Positions 1-9,957 are shown, numbered from the stretch's first letter. The stretch is 64,000 nucleotides of DNA from Bacteroidales bacterium (GCA_017473705.1 JAFUJQ010000010.1:48978-112977); one strand, 5' to 3'. Numbers and translations are program-made. The notes: generated from the letters alone by a model not told the origin.

Positions 1-97
1 TTCCATCTTTTGAATTTTTAAATCAAATATGATTTATGTGTCAAATTTATAATTTAAATTGATAAATTCCTAAAGAATCAGTCAATTTATATGTCTT

Positions 98-763
98 TTA
101 ATTCATCATTATAAGTGCGATGGACTTGTGGCTGAATTCAAGCCTGATGTTGTCCTGCGTTGCGACGTTGAGGGTAGCTTTCCACCAGTTGTCGAAAACG
201 ACGTCGTCTGTCTTCCATCTAAGCCCTTCTGACTTTATCCTGAGTGTGTTGTCCGGACTCAGTATGGATATCTGACGACCTTCGCCGCAGTCCATTTCCA
301 CAGTGCCGGTGACAGCCACTATCGTAGCATGATCGGTGATCATCTGCACCTGTATGCCCATCCCTTCCAGATCATATATGCGGGCATATTCCATGAGCAG
401 GGAAATGTTTCCGATGGTATGGTCCTCCCTCTGTCCTGTCGCTCCCAGTATGGTGATGCTTTCTATGTCCTCAAGGTTATCCATGGCCCATCTGAACGCC
501 TTCGTCTGGTCGTTGTGCTCCTGTTCGTCGATCTTTACGATTATGTCTGAATACTTTTTTCTGAGACTTTCAGACAAAGAGTCCATATCTCCGATGACGC
601 GGTCAGGGAGTCTTTCCGTGCCGAATATGGCCTTGCTGTTACGAATGAATTTCTTGAGAGCACCGTCGCAGCAGATGATGAAATCAGCTGTGCGGATCAG
701 GTATCGTGGATACTCGGTCCGTGGAAAACTGCCGTCGCAGATTATGACGATGTTGCTGCCCAT
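98..763 (-). CDS. Thiamine pyrophosphokinase
   Basis: This 221-residue protein should transfer pyrophosphate from ATP to thiamine to make thiamine diphosphate in the cytoplasm. Family motifs are clear: an N-terminal ICDGSFP and CCDGAL, the metal-binding VIGDMDSL near residue 60, HNDQTKAF near residue 83, and ILGATGQREDHTIGN near residue 105. The C-terminal part matches the thiamine-binding beta domain. Length is normal. It lies 7 bases after the permease-Fmt gene and is probably the last gene of the alaS operon. The 97 bases beyond its stop are AT-rich and show no gene. Confidence 0.93.
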   Translation of the reverse strand: MGSNIVIICDGSFPRTEYPRYLIRTADFIICCDGALKKFIRNSKAIFGTERLPDRVIGDMDSLSESLRKKYSDIIVKIDEQEHNDQTKAFRWAMDNLEDIESITILGATGQREDHTIGNISLLMEYARIYDLEGMGIQVQMITDHATIVAVTGTVEMDCGEGRQISILSPDNTLRIKSEGLRWKTDDVVFDNWWKATLNVATQDNIRLEFSHKSIALIMMN

Positions 764-770
764 ATGAATC

Positions 771-3230
771 TTATCTGCCTGTTACCTGTGATGACGTGCC
801 AGTCGAGGTCTTGTAGCTCTGTGGCTCTCTGAATCCGATGAGGAAGTCCTTCACAGCCATTCTCTTCTTGCCTGCAAGCTGGAGCTCTGTAACGGATATC
901 GCTCCGTCTGCTGTCGCGATTGCAAGATATGTCTTGCCGTCCGACAGTATCGTTCCGGGCTCTGTGCCTGTGCTGTGTCCGCACTGGGCAAGCATCGCTG
1001 CGTATTCCTCTCCCTCTACCTTGATGGTCTTGTATATCTTCATCTGGGTGGTCTTCTCATCCTTGACAAGCTCTGTGAATGCGGCAGGGTATGGACTCAG
1101 ACCACGGATGAGGTTGTATATGTCTTTGGTAGATCCTCTCCAATCTATGTGGCATAGTTCTCTGGTGAGTTTCGGTGCAGGCTTCAGGATCTCGGATCCC
1201 TGGATGAAGCTCCTCTGTACACGCAGTTCGACATTGTTCTCTATGAGTGCTTCCACTGTGTTGACAACCAGTGTTGCACCGAGCTCCATAAGCTTGTCGT
1301 GAACCTCTCCTACAGTCTCGTCAGGACCGATCTTGCAGTCATATCTATACATGATGCCGCCGGTGTCCATGCCGTCGTCTATCATGAATGTAGTCACACC
1401 GGTTGTCTTCTCGCCGTTGATCACAGCCCAGTTTATCGGGGCTGCGCCTCGGTACTGAGGAAGCAGTGCTGCGTGGAGGTTGAATGTACCCATCTTCGGT
1501 ATCTCCCATACCACCTTAGGCAGCATCCTGAAGGCTACTACCACGAACAGGTCCGCCTTCCATGCCTTCAGGGCATCAAGGAACTCAGGGTCCTTGAGTG
1601 AAATCGGCTGAAGCACAGGGATGTTGTGCTCCACTGCATATTTCTTGACGGCGCTTTCGTTCACCTTGAGCCCTCGGCCGCTGGCCTTGTCCGCCACGGT
1701 GACGACTCCCACCACATTATATCCGTTCTTTATCAGCTCGTCGAGCGGTGCTACGGCGAACTCTGGCGTACCCATGTATACGATACGGGTCTTCTTGAAA
1801 AATCCCATTATTGCAGCCTTTATTTTCTTGAATCCGTTCCTGATGTTTCCGAGGTTGAAGATTGATGAGTCATTGATCGCCTGCCAGGTCAGATAGAGAC
1901 CGGTAGGGAGCAATATGTATGAAGATATGAACACGCCGTGGAACGGCCCTACGGCGCCGTCACGTGCGAGCTTGGTTCCTGTGATGTCGATCACCCAGTA
2001 GAACACGAAGAAAAGCACTGAGATGATCGCTGGTGTTCCCAGTCCTCCTTTTCTGATGAGCGCTCCGAGAGGGGCTCCGATGAAGAAGAATATGAGACAC
2101 GCAATCGACAAGGCGAACTTCTTGAGAATCTCAATGTCGATAAGCCTGAGTGTGTATGTGTGATGATACCTCTCACGGGAATATGAAGCCAGAGATGTCT
2201 GCAGGTCAGATGCATTGTCCTTGGCTCTCTCATATGCCTGGATCTGCGCCTCAAGCGTCTTCCATCCTTCGTTTTCCTTCCTGATGAAAGGAGATGTCCT
2301 TCCTGCCTTTCCTGCGGAATCCAACTGGGCGTTATATCTCAGGACTCTGGATTTCTGGACAGACTGGATGTTCTTCTGCTTGCCCTCTTCGTTCAAGGCT
2401 CCGATCGAGTCCTGTCCGTGCTGAAGCTGTGCGAGGTTCATTGACTTCACCTGGTCGTTGAAACGGCTTGAGTCTGACTTATGGAAAGCGTAGTTCTCAA
2501 GAGGAATGATGAGTTCCTGTTCTCTGAAGTCGATTTTCTGAAGCGTCAGAGTCGTGTCGCGGTACTTCTTGGTGTTTGTCTCCTCGTAGTTCGCTCCGTT
2601 ATAGAGGGTGAATGTAAGGTAGCTCTTGTCCTTGGACATCTTCATAAGAGCCGAATCTGCAAGCGTGAGGCTGGTGTTTCCTTTGTTCTTGGTATGGTTA
2701 TATACCATCACGCCGTACATCATGTCCGTCTCCTTGTCTCTCTCGTTGACGCGGAGTATGTATCCTTCAATACCGTTGTAGAAGGTGCCGGTCGGGATCT
2801 TGATCTCCTCCTTGGTCTTGCCGATGTCGTCCCTCAGAGTGTAGATCTTGTTGTATGCGACAGGAATGAGGTCGTTGGATATGAAGAATGCTCCGACGCT
2901 TATGACTCCGCATATGATTCCCAGAGGGATGAGCACCCTCTGCAGCGATATGCCGGCGGCCTTGATGGCGAGAAGCTCGTTGTTCTCGCCGAGCGTTCCA
3001 AGGGTCATCATCGACGAAAGGAGGGTTGCCAAAGGAAGTGACAGAGGCAGCAGGGTCGCGCTGCCCCATCCGAGGAATTCAAGTATAACCTTGAGGCTCA
3101 ATCCTTTACCTACCAGTTCGTCGATGTAGAGCCATAGGAACTGCATCATGAGAATGAACACTACGACCAGCAGGATCGCTATGAACGGTCCTACAAAAGA
3201 CTTGATTATGAACTGGTCGAGTTTCTTCAT
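771..3230 (-). CDS. LptF/LptG-type permease fused to methionyl-tRNA formyltransferase (Fmt)
   Basis: One open frame of 819 codons holds two proteins. Residues 1 to about 465 are a YjgP/YjgQ (LptF/LptG) permease: membrane helices near the N terminus, a long periplasmic domain, then more helices from about 365. This family exports lipopolysaccharide precursors. From about residue 475 it is a complete Fmt, which formylates initiator Met-tRNA, with RIVYMGTPEFAV, the formyl-transfer motif FNLHAALLPQYRG and DDGMDTGGI. No stop separates them. An ATG at codon 475 (1806-1808), with AAAGG a few bases upstream, could start a free Fmt of 345 residues, so separate translation is possible. It starts 1 base after alaS ends. 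The two domain calls are firm; whether one fused protein is made is uncertain. Confidence 0.88.
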   Translation of the reverse strand: MKKLDQFIIKSFVGPFIAILLVVVFILMMQFLWLYIDELVGKGLSLKVILEFLGWGSATLLPLSLPLATLLSSMMTLGTLGENNELLAIKAAGISLQRVLIPLGIICGVISVGAFFISNDLIPVAYNKIYTLRDDIGKTKEEIKIPTGTFYNGIEGYILRVNERDKETDMMYGVMVYNHTKNKGNTSLTLADSALMKMSKDKSYLTFTLYNGANYEETNTKKYRDTTLTLQKIDFREQELIIPLENYAFHKSDSSRFNDQVKSMNLAQLQHGQDSIGALNEEGKQKNIQSVQKSRVLRYNAQLDSAGKAGRTSPFIRKENEGWKTLEAQIQAYERAKDNASDLQTSLASYSRERYHHTYTLRLIDIEILKKFALSIACLIFFFIGAPLGALIRKGGLGTPAIISVLFFVFYWVIDITGTKLARDGAVGPFHGVFISSYILLPTGLYLTWQAINDSSIFNLGNIRNGFKKIKAAIMGFFKKTRIVYMGTPEFAVAPLDELIKNGYNVVGVVTVADKASGRGLKVNESAVKKYAVEHNIPVLQPISLKDPEFLDALKAWKADLFVVVAFRMLPKVVWEIPKMGTFNLHAALLPQYRGAAPINWAVINGEKTTGVTTFMIDDGMDTGGIMYRYDCKIGPDETVGEVHDKLMELGATLVVNTVEALIENNVELRVQRSFIQGSEILKPAPKLTRELCHIDWRGSTKDIYNLIRGLSPYPAAFTELVKDEKTTQMKIYKTIKVEGEEYAAMLAQCGHSTGTEPGTILSDGKTYLAIATADGAISVTELQLAGKKRMAVKDFLIGFREPQSYKTSTGTSSQVTGR

Positions 3231-3231
3231 T

Positions 3232-5847
3232 CTATCGTGTGGCTGATTCCAACAATTTGCTTAAAGCTGCTGAAAGTCCATCAACGGACTTGCCGCCTGC
3301 TGTTGCAAGGCCAGGCTGTCCGCCGCCGCCTCCCATGATGAGCTTGGCAGCTTCGCGCACATCTGCGCCTGCGTTGTGACCTGCCTTCACGAGGTCGTCA
3401 GTATACATGAGAAGGAGCTGTGGCTTTCCGCCTGTCTCGAATGCTGCTGCGATCACGAGGTTCTGCGCCTCTTTCTGAAGCATGAACGCTGCATTCTTGA
3501 GCATCACAGGGTCGATAGAGTAGTCGATAGTCACGACATTCACGCCGTTGATCTCCTTGGCAAGCTCCTTGAGGCTGTTCTTGAGGGTGATGGTCTTCTC
3601 CTTGATCACCTCCTCCATCTGCTTCTTGTATGTCTCATTCTCTTCAACCATCTTCTTGATGGCTGCTGCAAGGTCAGGAGCATTGTTGAAGAAGGCCTTT
3701 GCAATGCGGATGGATGTCTCCATGCCGTCAACGATGAGTTCTGCATGAACTCCTGTAGTGGCCTCGATGCGGCGTACACCCGCAGCGATCGCTGACTCTG
3801 ATGTTATCTTGAAGAATCCTATCTGTCCTGTGGCCGCAGCATGAGTACCGCCGCAGAGTTCGCATGACGAACCGAATCTCACAACACGCACCTTGTCACC
3901 ATATTTCTCTCCGAAGAGTGCCATTGCACCCATCTCCTGAGCCTCTTCCATAGTCGCGGCGCGGTTCTCGTCGAGCGGATAGTTGGCCCTGATGAGTGCG
4001 TTCACCCTCTTCTCCACAAGGTCGATCTGCTCTTCTGTGAGCTTCTCATAATGAGAGAAGTCGAAGCGGAAGTACTGGTCGCATACATATGAACCCTTCT
4101 GCTCCACATGTGTTCCGAGGATCTCGCGGAGAGCCTGATGGAGGAGGTGTGTCGCTGTGTGGTTGTTTTCGATCTGGGTTCTTCTCTCGGTGTCCACATG
4201 GAGGCTGAAGCTCTCCGTGCAGTCTGCCGGAATGCGCTCTGCGACGTGGATGGTGAGGTTGTTCTCCTTTATTGTGTTGAGGATGTTGATCTTTTCTCCG
4301 CTTTCTGAAAGGATGTATCCGGTGTCGCCGACCTGTCCTCCCATCTCTGCATAGAAAGGAGTGCGCTCGAACACGAGCTGGAACATGGTCTTGTTCTTTG
4401 CCTTTACAGTGCGGTGGCGTGTGAGCTGGACGCCTTCGAGGTCAGTGTAGTCATAACCGAGGAACTCGATGCTGTCGCAGTGCGCGAACTCCACCCAGTC
4501 ACCTGACTCGATGGCAGTGGCGTTGCGCGCCCTGTCCTTCTGCTTCTGGAGTTCTGCCTGGAATCCCTCGAGGTCGATGGTATATCCCTTTTCAGAAGCG
4601 ATGAGCTCAGAAAGGTCGATAGGGAATCCGAATGTATCATAGAGGACGAATGCGTCTTCGCCGCTGATGACCTTGGTCTCTGCTGACTTGGCCATGATGT
4701 TGTCCATCAGGCGGATGCCTCTGTCAAGAGTGCGGAGGAAAGCCATCTCCTCTTCCTTGATGACGCGCTCGATGAGGGTCTGCTGCTTCACGATCTCCGG
4801 ATAGAATTCGCCCATGTCGTCAACGAGCTGCTGCACGAGACGGCAGAGGAAAGGTTCGTTGAATCCGAGGAATGTGTAGCCGTAGCGCACTGCGCGGCGG
4901 AGGATTCGGCGGATCACATATCCTGCCTTCACGTTTGAAGGGAGCTGGCCGTCAGCGATTGAGAAACTGATTGCACGGATGTGGTCTGCGATCACGCGCA
5001 TCGCGATATCTTCTTGTTCATTCACTCCGTATCTGTGTCCTGAAAGCTCCTCGATCTTGCCGATCATGCCTGTGAACACATCTGTGTCATAGTTTGACTG
5101 CTTGCCCTGAAGTGCCATGCAGAGGCGCTCGAAGCCCATTCCTGTGTCCACGTTCTTGTTAGGGAGAAGCTCAAGCTCTCCGTTCGCCTTGCGGTTGTAC
5201 TGCATGAACACGTTGTTCCATATCTCGATCACGAGGTGGTGGTCCTTGTTCACGAGTGAAGCGCCCGGAACGGCAGCCCTCTCCTCGTCGCTTCTGAGGT
5301 CTATGTGGATCTCGGAGCATGGTCCGCATGGACCTGTGTCACCCATTTCCCAGAAGTTGTCCTTCTTGTTTCCGAGGAGGATCCTGTCCTCCGGAAGATG
5401 TCTCTTCCATGCCTCCATGGCCTCGGTGTCGAGTTTGGTGCCGTCGGCCTCCGATCCCTCGAACACAGTCGCATACAGTCTGTCCTTGTCGAGCTTGTAT
5501 ACTTCTGTGAGGAGCTCCCATGCCCAATCGATCGCCTCGCTCTTGAAATAGTCACCGAAACTCCAGTTTCCGAGCATCTCGAACATTGTGTGGTGATATG
5601 TGTCGCGTCCGACCTCTTCAAGGTCGTTGTGCTTTCCGCTCACGCGGAGGCATTTCTGGCTGTCTGCAACCCTTTTCCATTTAGCGGGGCTGTTGCCGAG
5701 GAACCAATCCTTGAACTGATTCATTCCTGCGTTGGTGAACATGAGTGTAGGGTCGTTCTTCACTACCATCGGTGCCGAAGGCACTATCTGATGGCCCTTT
5801 GAAGCGAAGAAGTCCAGAAAGGCTTTTCTAATCTCTTTTGAAGTCAT
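3232..5847 (-). CDS. alaS: Alanyl-tRNA synthetase
   Basis: This 871-residue class II synthetase charges tRNA-Ala and edits mischarged Ser or Gly. The N terminus has the usual [14 protein letters not shown] start and the class II core ([18 protein letters not shown]). The editing domain carries zinc ligands HTATHLLH and CELCGGTH. The C terminus ends with the glycine-rich [15 protein letters not shown] of the DHHA1 domain. Length is normal for the family. It is the first gene of a minus-strand group with the permease-Fmt and thiamine pyrophosphokinase genes, and is divergent from the M23 peptidase genes. Confidence 0.98.
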   Translation of the reverse strand: MTSKEIRKAFLDFFASKGHQIVPSAPMVVKNDPTLMFTNAGMNQFKDWFLGNSPAKWKRVADSQKCLRVSGKHNDLEEVGRDTYHHTMFEMLGNWSFGDYFKSEAIDWAWELLTEVYKLDKDRLYATVFEGSEADGTKLDTEAMEAWKRHLPEDRILLGNKKDNFWEMGDTGPCGPCSEIHIDLRSDEERAAVPGASLVNKDHHLVIEIWNNVFMQYNRKANGELELLPNKNVDTGMGFERLCMALQGKQSNYDTDVFTGMIGKIEELSGHRYGVNEQEDIAMRVIADHIRAISFSIADGQLPSNVKAGYVIRRILRRAVRYGYTFLGFNEPFLCRLVQQLVDDMGEFYPEIVKQQTLIERVIKEEEMAFLRTLDRGIRLMDNIMAKSAETKVISGEDAFVLYDTFGFPIDLSELIASEKGYTIDLEGFQAELQKQKDRARNATAIESGDWVEFAHCDSIEFLGYDYTDLEGVQLTRHRTVKAKNKTMFQLVFERTPFYAEMGGQVGDTGYILSESGEKINILNTIKENNLTIHVAERIPADCTESFSLHVDTERRTQIENNHTATHLLHQALREILGTHVEQKGSYVCDQYFRFDFSHYEKLTEEQIDLVEKRVNALIRANYPLDENRAATMEEAQEMGAMALFGEKYGDKVRVVRFGSSCELCGGTHAAATGQIGFFKITSESAIAAGVRRIEATTGVHAELIVDGMETSIRIAKAFFNNAPDLAAAIKKMVEENETYKKQMEEVIKEKTITLKNSLKELAKEINGVNVVTIDYSIDPVMLKNAAFMLQKEAQNLVIAAAFETGGKPQLLLMYTDDLVKAGHNAGADVREAAKLIMGGGGGQPGLATAGGKSVDGLSAALSKLLESATR

Positions 5848-5908
5848 ATGTTGTCTCTTTTATTCTATTATCAGATCTGTGGCGCGACGACGAAGTCACA
5901 CCAACCTA

Positions 5909-5916
5909 CAAAAGTA
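5909..5916 (-). promoter_or_regulatory. Candidate -7 element for alaS
   Basis: Read on the minus strand this is TACTTTTG, matching the Bacteroidetes TAnnTTTG box, about 60 bases before the alaS start. The nearest TTG upstream is 23 bases away, longer than the usual 19-21, so only the -7 box is convincing. Confidence 0.45.
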
Positions 5917-6010
5917 CAACAAATTTCCGGAATAGCTCGCAATGGACCCCTAAATCTTGACCTTAAATTTTGTTTTATATATTTTTTATAGAAGTGTATG
6001 ATATTTTGAT

Positions 6011-6018
6011 TATCTTTG
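6011..6018 (+). promoter_or_regulatory. Candidate -7 element for the M23 peptidase operon
   Basis: TATCTTTG matches the Bacteroidetes TAnnTTTG box exactly. It ends only 6 bases before the ATG at 6025, so a transcript from it would have almost no leader. No good TTTG lies at the expected distance upstream. Confidence 0.45.
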
Positions 6019-6024
6019 CATGTT

Positions 6025-7038
6025 ATGTCAATAGGTAAAAGATACGTATTTAACAGCAAGACCTTGTCGTACGAGGTGAAGAAACGCTCAAAGAGCTCGC
6101 GTTTCTTCAAGTCGCTTGTGCTTTTTGCGGTAAGCCTGGGTATGGCGGTATTCTATTTCTGGCTGTATGCTTATGTGCTTGATCTTGAGCCGCCTAAGAC
6201 AGCTATTCTCAAAAAGAAGAATGCGGAGCTGTGTTCGAGAGTGGAGATGCTGAACAGGAAACTGGACGAGTCGAGTGAGGCCCTTGCTTCTCTTCAGATG
6301 AGGGATGATGACATATACAGGTCCATATTCGGTATGAACGAGATACCTGCAGAAGTCAGGAATGCGGGTTTCGGAGGTGTGAACCGGTATGCTCATTATG
6401 ACGACGTCGACCCGAACGGCCTTCTCAAGAAGACAGCCGTCAGGCTGGACGTGCTCACTAAGAAGACATATGTCCAGAGCAAGTCGTTCGATGAGGTAGC
6501 CCTGCTTTCGAGGCGTGCCGGCGAAATGGCTTCATGCATTCCGGCGATTCCGCCGATGAATCCGGATCCTGAGATATACAGGTTCACCAGTCCGTTCGGT
6601 TACAGGAGAGATCCTTTCACGGGAAGGTCAAAGAGGCATACGGGAGTGGATTTTGCGATGAAACCCGGCAATCCGATATATTCTACGGGAGATGGAGTCG
6701 TGGAGTCAGTCAAGTTTGAACTTTTCGGATATGGAAACCAGGTCGTGATCGATCACGGGTTCGGATACAAGACAAGATATGCTCATCTCAAGTCGGTCGG
6801 CGTGGCCGAAGGAATGAAGGTCAAGAGGGGAGAGTGCATCGGCCTCAGTGGAAATTCCGGACGTTCGTCCGGTCCTCACCTGCATTATGAGGTGCTGTAC
6901 AAGGGCTCGCATGTGAACCCTGCGAATTATTTCGACCTGTCCATAACTCCTGAGGAGTATGCGACTATGGTTCAGGAGATTGCGGATGCGTCCGAAAGGA
7001 TCACACTGCACCCGTCCCACAAGAAGAAGAGGAGATAG
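6025..7038 (+). CDS. M23 (LytM-type) metallopeptidase, first of a tandem pair
   Basis: This 337-residue protein is a probable cell-wall peptidase acting on the periplasmic side. It has a short cytoplasmic N terminus, one membrane helix at about residues 30-55, a short coiled-coil stretch and a C-terminal M23 domain. The zinc and catalytic motifs look intact: HTGVDFAMKPG for the first His and Asp, and GPHLHYEV for HxH. The ATG at 6025 is preferred; an earlier TTG at 6016 overlaps the -7 box. A second M23 gene follows after 3 bases and is a paralog with the same architecture. Confidence 0.88.
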   Translation: MSIGKRYVFNSKTLSYEVKKRSKSSRFFKSLVLFAVSLGMAVFYFWLYAYVLDLEPPKTAILKKKNAELCSRVEMLNRKLDESSEALASLQMRDDDIYRSIFGMNEIPAEVRNAGFGGVNRYAHYDDVDPNGLLKKTAVRLDVLTKKTYVQSKSFDEVALLSRRAGEMASCIPAIPPMNPDPEIYRFTSPFGYRRDPFTGRSKRHTGVDFAMKPGNPIYSTGDGVVESVKFELFGYGNQVVIDHGFGYKTRYAHLKSVGVAEGMKVKRGECIGLSGNSGRSSGPHLHYEVLYKGSHVNPANYFDLSITPEEYATMVQEIADASERITLHPSHKKKRR

Positions 7039-7041
7039 CAG

Positions 7042-7995
7042 ATGGAAGGAGAGTACACATACGACAAGGAAAAGGTGAGATTCCGCAAGGTGAAGACATC
7101 CGCGTGGAAGTGGTTCCGCCGTGGGTCTATGTTCATTGTGGCCACCATGTCCATGGCAGTTCTTTATTATCTGGTCTTTGCTCTGTTTTTCAGTACCGAC
7201 ACTGAGCGTCGCCTGAAACAGGAGAACGCCATGTATGAGAGTGAGATGCCTGAGCTTGAGCGCAAGGAGCGCCTGATGTCTGACGTGATTGAAAACCTTC
7301 AGCAGCGCGATAACCGCATATATGAAGAGATATTCCACACTTCGGCGCCGGACATGGATCCTCTTGCGTCGCTTGACCTTCAGCTTGCGGGCATCGATTC
7401 CATTCCGGACGGCAATATTGTGAAGTATGCGGAGCGCAAACTTGGACATATGGAGGCCAGTGCGGCTCGCATAGAGGATAACTTCAGGAGGATCATGGAA
7501 GTTGTGAATGACGATGAATTCGTCATGCCTCCTATGACCAATCCTCTCAAGGAGTATGTTTTTGCACAGACCGGAGCATCGGTCGGAGACAAGATAAATC
7601 CTTTCTACAAGGTGAGCATGCGCCACAATGGAATTGATATGATCGCTCCGTCCGGTGAACCTGTGTATGCGGCGGCAGACGGCAAGGTCAAGGAGGTCAT
7701 CAGGTCAAGGAAGGGACTTGGCAACGTGGTCGTGATAGACCATGGCAACGGATATGTGACCAGGTATGCGCATCTGGCCGACATCGAAGTGTCTAAGGGA
7801 AGGTCGGTCAAGCGCGGAAGCCGCATAGGATATGTAGGAGTGTCAGGCAACTCTTTCGCTCCGCATCTGCACTACGAAGTGCTGAAGGACACGCTTGTTC
7901 TTGACCCGGTGAACCATTTCTTTGCGTCAGTGACGCCAGAAGAATATATGAACATGATGATTCTGTCCGTATCCACCGGACAGTCAATGGATTGA
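7042..7995 (+). CDS. M23 (LytM-type) metallopeptidase, second of a tandem pair
   Basis: This 317-residue paralog of the preceding gene has the same plan: basic N terminus, one membrane helix at about residues 30-52, a Glu/Arg-rich coiled coil at about 55-90, and a C-terminal M23 domain. The motifs RHNGIDMIAPSGEPVYAAAD and FAPHLHYEVL keep the zinc-binding His/Asp and the HxH pair, so both copies could be active. The membrane anchor plus coiled coil resembles divisome-linked LytM proteins of the EnvC type. That role is inference. Confidence 0.88.
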   Translation: MEGEYTYDKEKVRFRKVKTSAWKWFRRGSMFIVATMSMAVLYYLVFALFFSTDTERRLKQENAMYESEMPELERKERLMSDVIENLQQRDNRIYEEIFHTSAPDMDPLASLDLQLAGIDSIPDGNIVKYAERKLGHMEASAARIEDNFRRIMEVVNDDEFVMPPMTNPLKEYVFAQTGASVGDKINPFYKVSMRHNGIDMIAPSGEPVYAAADGKVKEVIRSRKGLGNVVVIDHGNGYVTRYAHLADIEVSKGRSVKRGSRIGYVGVSGNSFAPHLHYEVLKDTLVLDPVNHFFASVTPEEYMNMMILSVSTGQSMD

Positions 7996-8002
7996 CGCAA
8001 GT

Positions 8003-8035
8003 GTCATCCGGAGGAACAAAGTGACGTGAGGATCT
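8003..8035. repeat. Dispersed REP-like repeat, copy 1
   Basis: A 33-base intergenic unit starting GTCATCC and ending GACGTGAGGATCT. It is nearly the same as the copy inside purD (49227-49260) and related to the copies at 12811, 16826 and 49441. It lies between the second M23 gene and the MerR gene. Confidence 0.6.
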
Positions 8036-8045
8036 GAATATAGTT

Positions 8046-8363
8046 ATGGAAAAGTATTTTTACACAGTAGGAGAAGTCGCTGAGATCATCGGCGAAAGCG
8101 CATCCCTGGTGCGCTTCTGGGCAAATGAATTCCCTAAGTTCATCAAGCCGCAGAGAAACGCCAAGGGCAACCGTCTTTTCACTAAGGAGGATGTCGAGAC
8201 ATTCAAGCACATCCATCTTCTGGTGAAGATCGAGGGCCTTACTCTTGAAGGTGCCGCGAAGAGGCTCAAGGGCGAGAAGAAGGATGTCATCAACAAGGCA
8301 AAAGTGCTGGAGACCCTCAGAGGCATCCGCCAACAGCTTACAGAAATCCGCCAGGACCTATGA
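8046..8363 (+). CDS. MerR-family transcriptional regulator
   Basis: This 105-residue protein begins with a MerR-type winged helix-turn-helix: YTVGEVAEIIGESASLVRFW, then the wing NAKGNRLFTKEDVE. The rest is a short helical tail that may form the dimer coiled coil; there is no effector domain or cysteine cluster. Short MerR proteins of this form are widespread in Bacteroidales. Its target cannot be told from the sequence. Its stop overlaps the next start (ATGA), so it is probably translated together with the Nif3-like gene. Confidence 0.88.
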   Translation: MEKYFYTVGEVAEIIGESASLVRFWANEFPKFIKPQRNAKGNRLFTKEDVETFKHIHLLVKIEGLTLEGAAKRLKGEKKDVINKAKVLETLRGIRQQLTEIRQDL

Positions 8364-9136
8364 AAGTAAAAGAAATAATATCCGTAATCGAGTCCTTCGC
8401 TCCGCTCTCCATCCAGGAGTCCTGGGACAACAGCGGCCTGTGCGTAGGCTCGCCAGAGGACGAGGTGACCTCTGTCCTCATGGGACTGGATTGCACACCG
8501 CAGCTTGTAGATGAAGCAATTGCGTGTGGAGCCGATATGATCATAACCCACCATCCTCTCATATTCTCGGGATTGAAGAAGATCACTCCTGAAAATCAGG
8601 TCGGCGCGGCTGTGATCAAGGCAATAAGGGCTAGAATAGCGATTTATGCGGCACATACCAGTGCGGACAAGGTCATTGCGGGTGTCAGCGGTGCAATGGC
8701 AGCAAGGCTTGGCCTGGAGGATGTGCAGATTCTCGATGAAGACGGAGAAGGTACAGGACTCGGTGTGGTGGGTAACCTTCCGGAACCGCTTTCCGCAGCG
8801 GAGGTTACCGCCCTGATGAAGGAGAGATTCGGACTGAAGGTCCTCAAGTCTTCAAGACCGCTCGATGGCAAGATCGAAAGGGTGGCCATGTGCGGAGGAT
8901 CAGGCGGTTCCCTCATAGGGGCTGCCAGGAAATCCGGAGCCCAGCTATATGTCAGCGGAGACATTTCATACCATAATTTCTTTACCGAAGATGGCTTCAT
9001 GATCATGGACATAGGACATTATGAGAGTGAAATAGAGATAGTTGACATTTTATTTTCTTTGATAAAGAAAAATTTTCCTACCTTTGCGGTTCGCATTACT
9101 CAGAATTTAAATAGTAACCCGATATATTATTTTTAA
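8360..9136 (+). CDS. Nif3-like dinuclear metal-centre protein (YbgI/DUF34 family)
   Basis: This 258-residue protein belongs to the NIF3/YbgI family of ring-forming cytosolic metalloproteins. Some members act as GTP cyclohydrolase-like proteins, but most are unassigned. Metal-binding motifs are present: ITHHPLIFSGLKK near residue 65, AAHTSADKV near residue 95, and MDIGHYESE near the C terminus. It lacks the central insert found in the longer Bacteroidales forms of about 365 residues. Its start overlaps the MerR stop by 4 bases. Confidence 0.9.
   Translation: MKVKEIISVIESFAPLSIQESWDNSGLCVGSPEDEVTSVLMGLDCTPQLVDEAIACGADMIITHHPLIFSGLKKITPENQVGAAVIKAIRARIAIYAAHTSADKVIAGVSGAMAARLGLEDVQILDEDGEGTGLGVVGNLPEPLSAAEVTALMKERFGLKVLKSSRPLDGKIERVAMCGGSGGSLIGAARKSGAQLYVSGDISYHNFFTEDGFMIMDIGHYESEIEIVDILFSLIKKNFPTFAVRITQNLNSNPIYYF
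9058..9086 (+). promoter_or_regulatory. Candidate promoter for the zinc-ribbon/dnaB genes
   Basis: TTTG at 9058-9061 and TACCTTTG at 9079-9086 match the Bacteroidetes -33 and -7 boxes with a 17-base spacer, slightly short. The site lies inside the 3' end of the Nif3-like gene, about 55 bases before the next start. Confidence 0.5.
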
Positions 9137-9141
9137 GCGAT

Positions 9142-9951
9142 ATGGCTAAAAAGACAAAGAAAATCGAAACACCGATTGACCAGAGAGAGACCTTCGTGTC
9201 GATCCAGAAGAGTTTTGCAGACTCGGATCTCACTGTAGCAGAGAAGCTTAAGACTCTTTACGCTCTCCAGCAGGCAGACACAGACATCGACAAGATCCTC
9301 CAGCTCAGAGGTGAGCTTCCTCTTGAGGTCGAGAACCTCGAGAACGAGATCGCTGAGCTCAAGGCAAAGGCGGCGCGTGTTTCAGAGCAGATTGAGGAGT
9401 TCAACAAGATGATTGCTGAGAACAAGCTGAACATCGCTGAGTGCGATGCTCAGATCGAGAAGTACAAGTCTCAGCTCGACAACATCTCCAACAGCCGTGA
9501 GTACGACTCCCTCAACAAGGAGATCGAGAACCAGGGTCTCCTCAGACAGATTGCTGAGAAGCACATCGGTGAGGCAAAGGAGCGTATCTTCGAGAAGAAG
9601 AACGACCTTGAGATCATCAAGGAGAAGATTGCTGTAAGGACGGCCGACCTCGCAGCAAAGAAGGAAGAGCTTGCAACAATCGTCGAGTCTACAGCAAAGG
9701 AGGAGGAACTCCTCCGCGCAAAGAGAGACGAGTGCGCGGCAAAGATCGATGCAAGAACAATGAGCGCATACGAGCGCATCCGTCAGAGCTGCAACAACCA
9801 CCTTGCAGTGGTTTCAGTGTTCAACGGTGACTCTTGCGGCGGCTGCTTCAACACAATCGCTCCTCAGAGGCTCATCGACATCGCTTCCAACAGGAAGATG
9901 ATCATCTGCGAGCACTGCGGCAGAATCCTCGTAAACCCGGACTTCGAATAG
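9142..9951 (+). CDS. C4 zinc-ribbon coiled-coil protein
   Basis: This 269-residue protein is a long charged coiled coil (about residues 15-205, rich in Lys/Glu/Ala heptads) followed by a C4 zinc ribbon, with CGGC and CEHC pairs near residues 230 and 257. The family occurs in many bacteria next to Nif3-like genes, as here, and is annotated as a possible nucleic-acid-binding protein. Its function is not established. A strong Lys/Glu bias is normal for this architecture. It is followed after 6 bases by dnaB. Confidence 0.85.
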   Translation: MAKKTKKIETPIDQRETFVSIQKSFADSDLTVAEKLKTLYALQQADTDIDKILQLRGELPLEVENLENEIAELKAKAARVSEQIEEFNKMIAENKLNIAECDAQIEKYKSQLDNISNSREYDSLNKEIENQGLLRQIAEKHIGEAKERIFEKKNDLEIIKEKIAVRTADLAAKKEELATIVESTAKEEELLRAKRDECAAKIDARTMSAYERIRQSCNNHLAVVSVFNGDSCGGCFNTIAPQRLIDIASNRKMIICEHCGRILVNPDFE

Positions 9952-9957
9952 TCGGAT

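Noticed and set aside
6706-7626. Antisense open frame of 306 codons across the two M23 genes
   Set aside because: It overlaps the conserved M23 domains on the other strand, is His/Arg-rich in the manner of shadow frames, and shows no domain.
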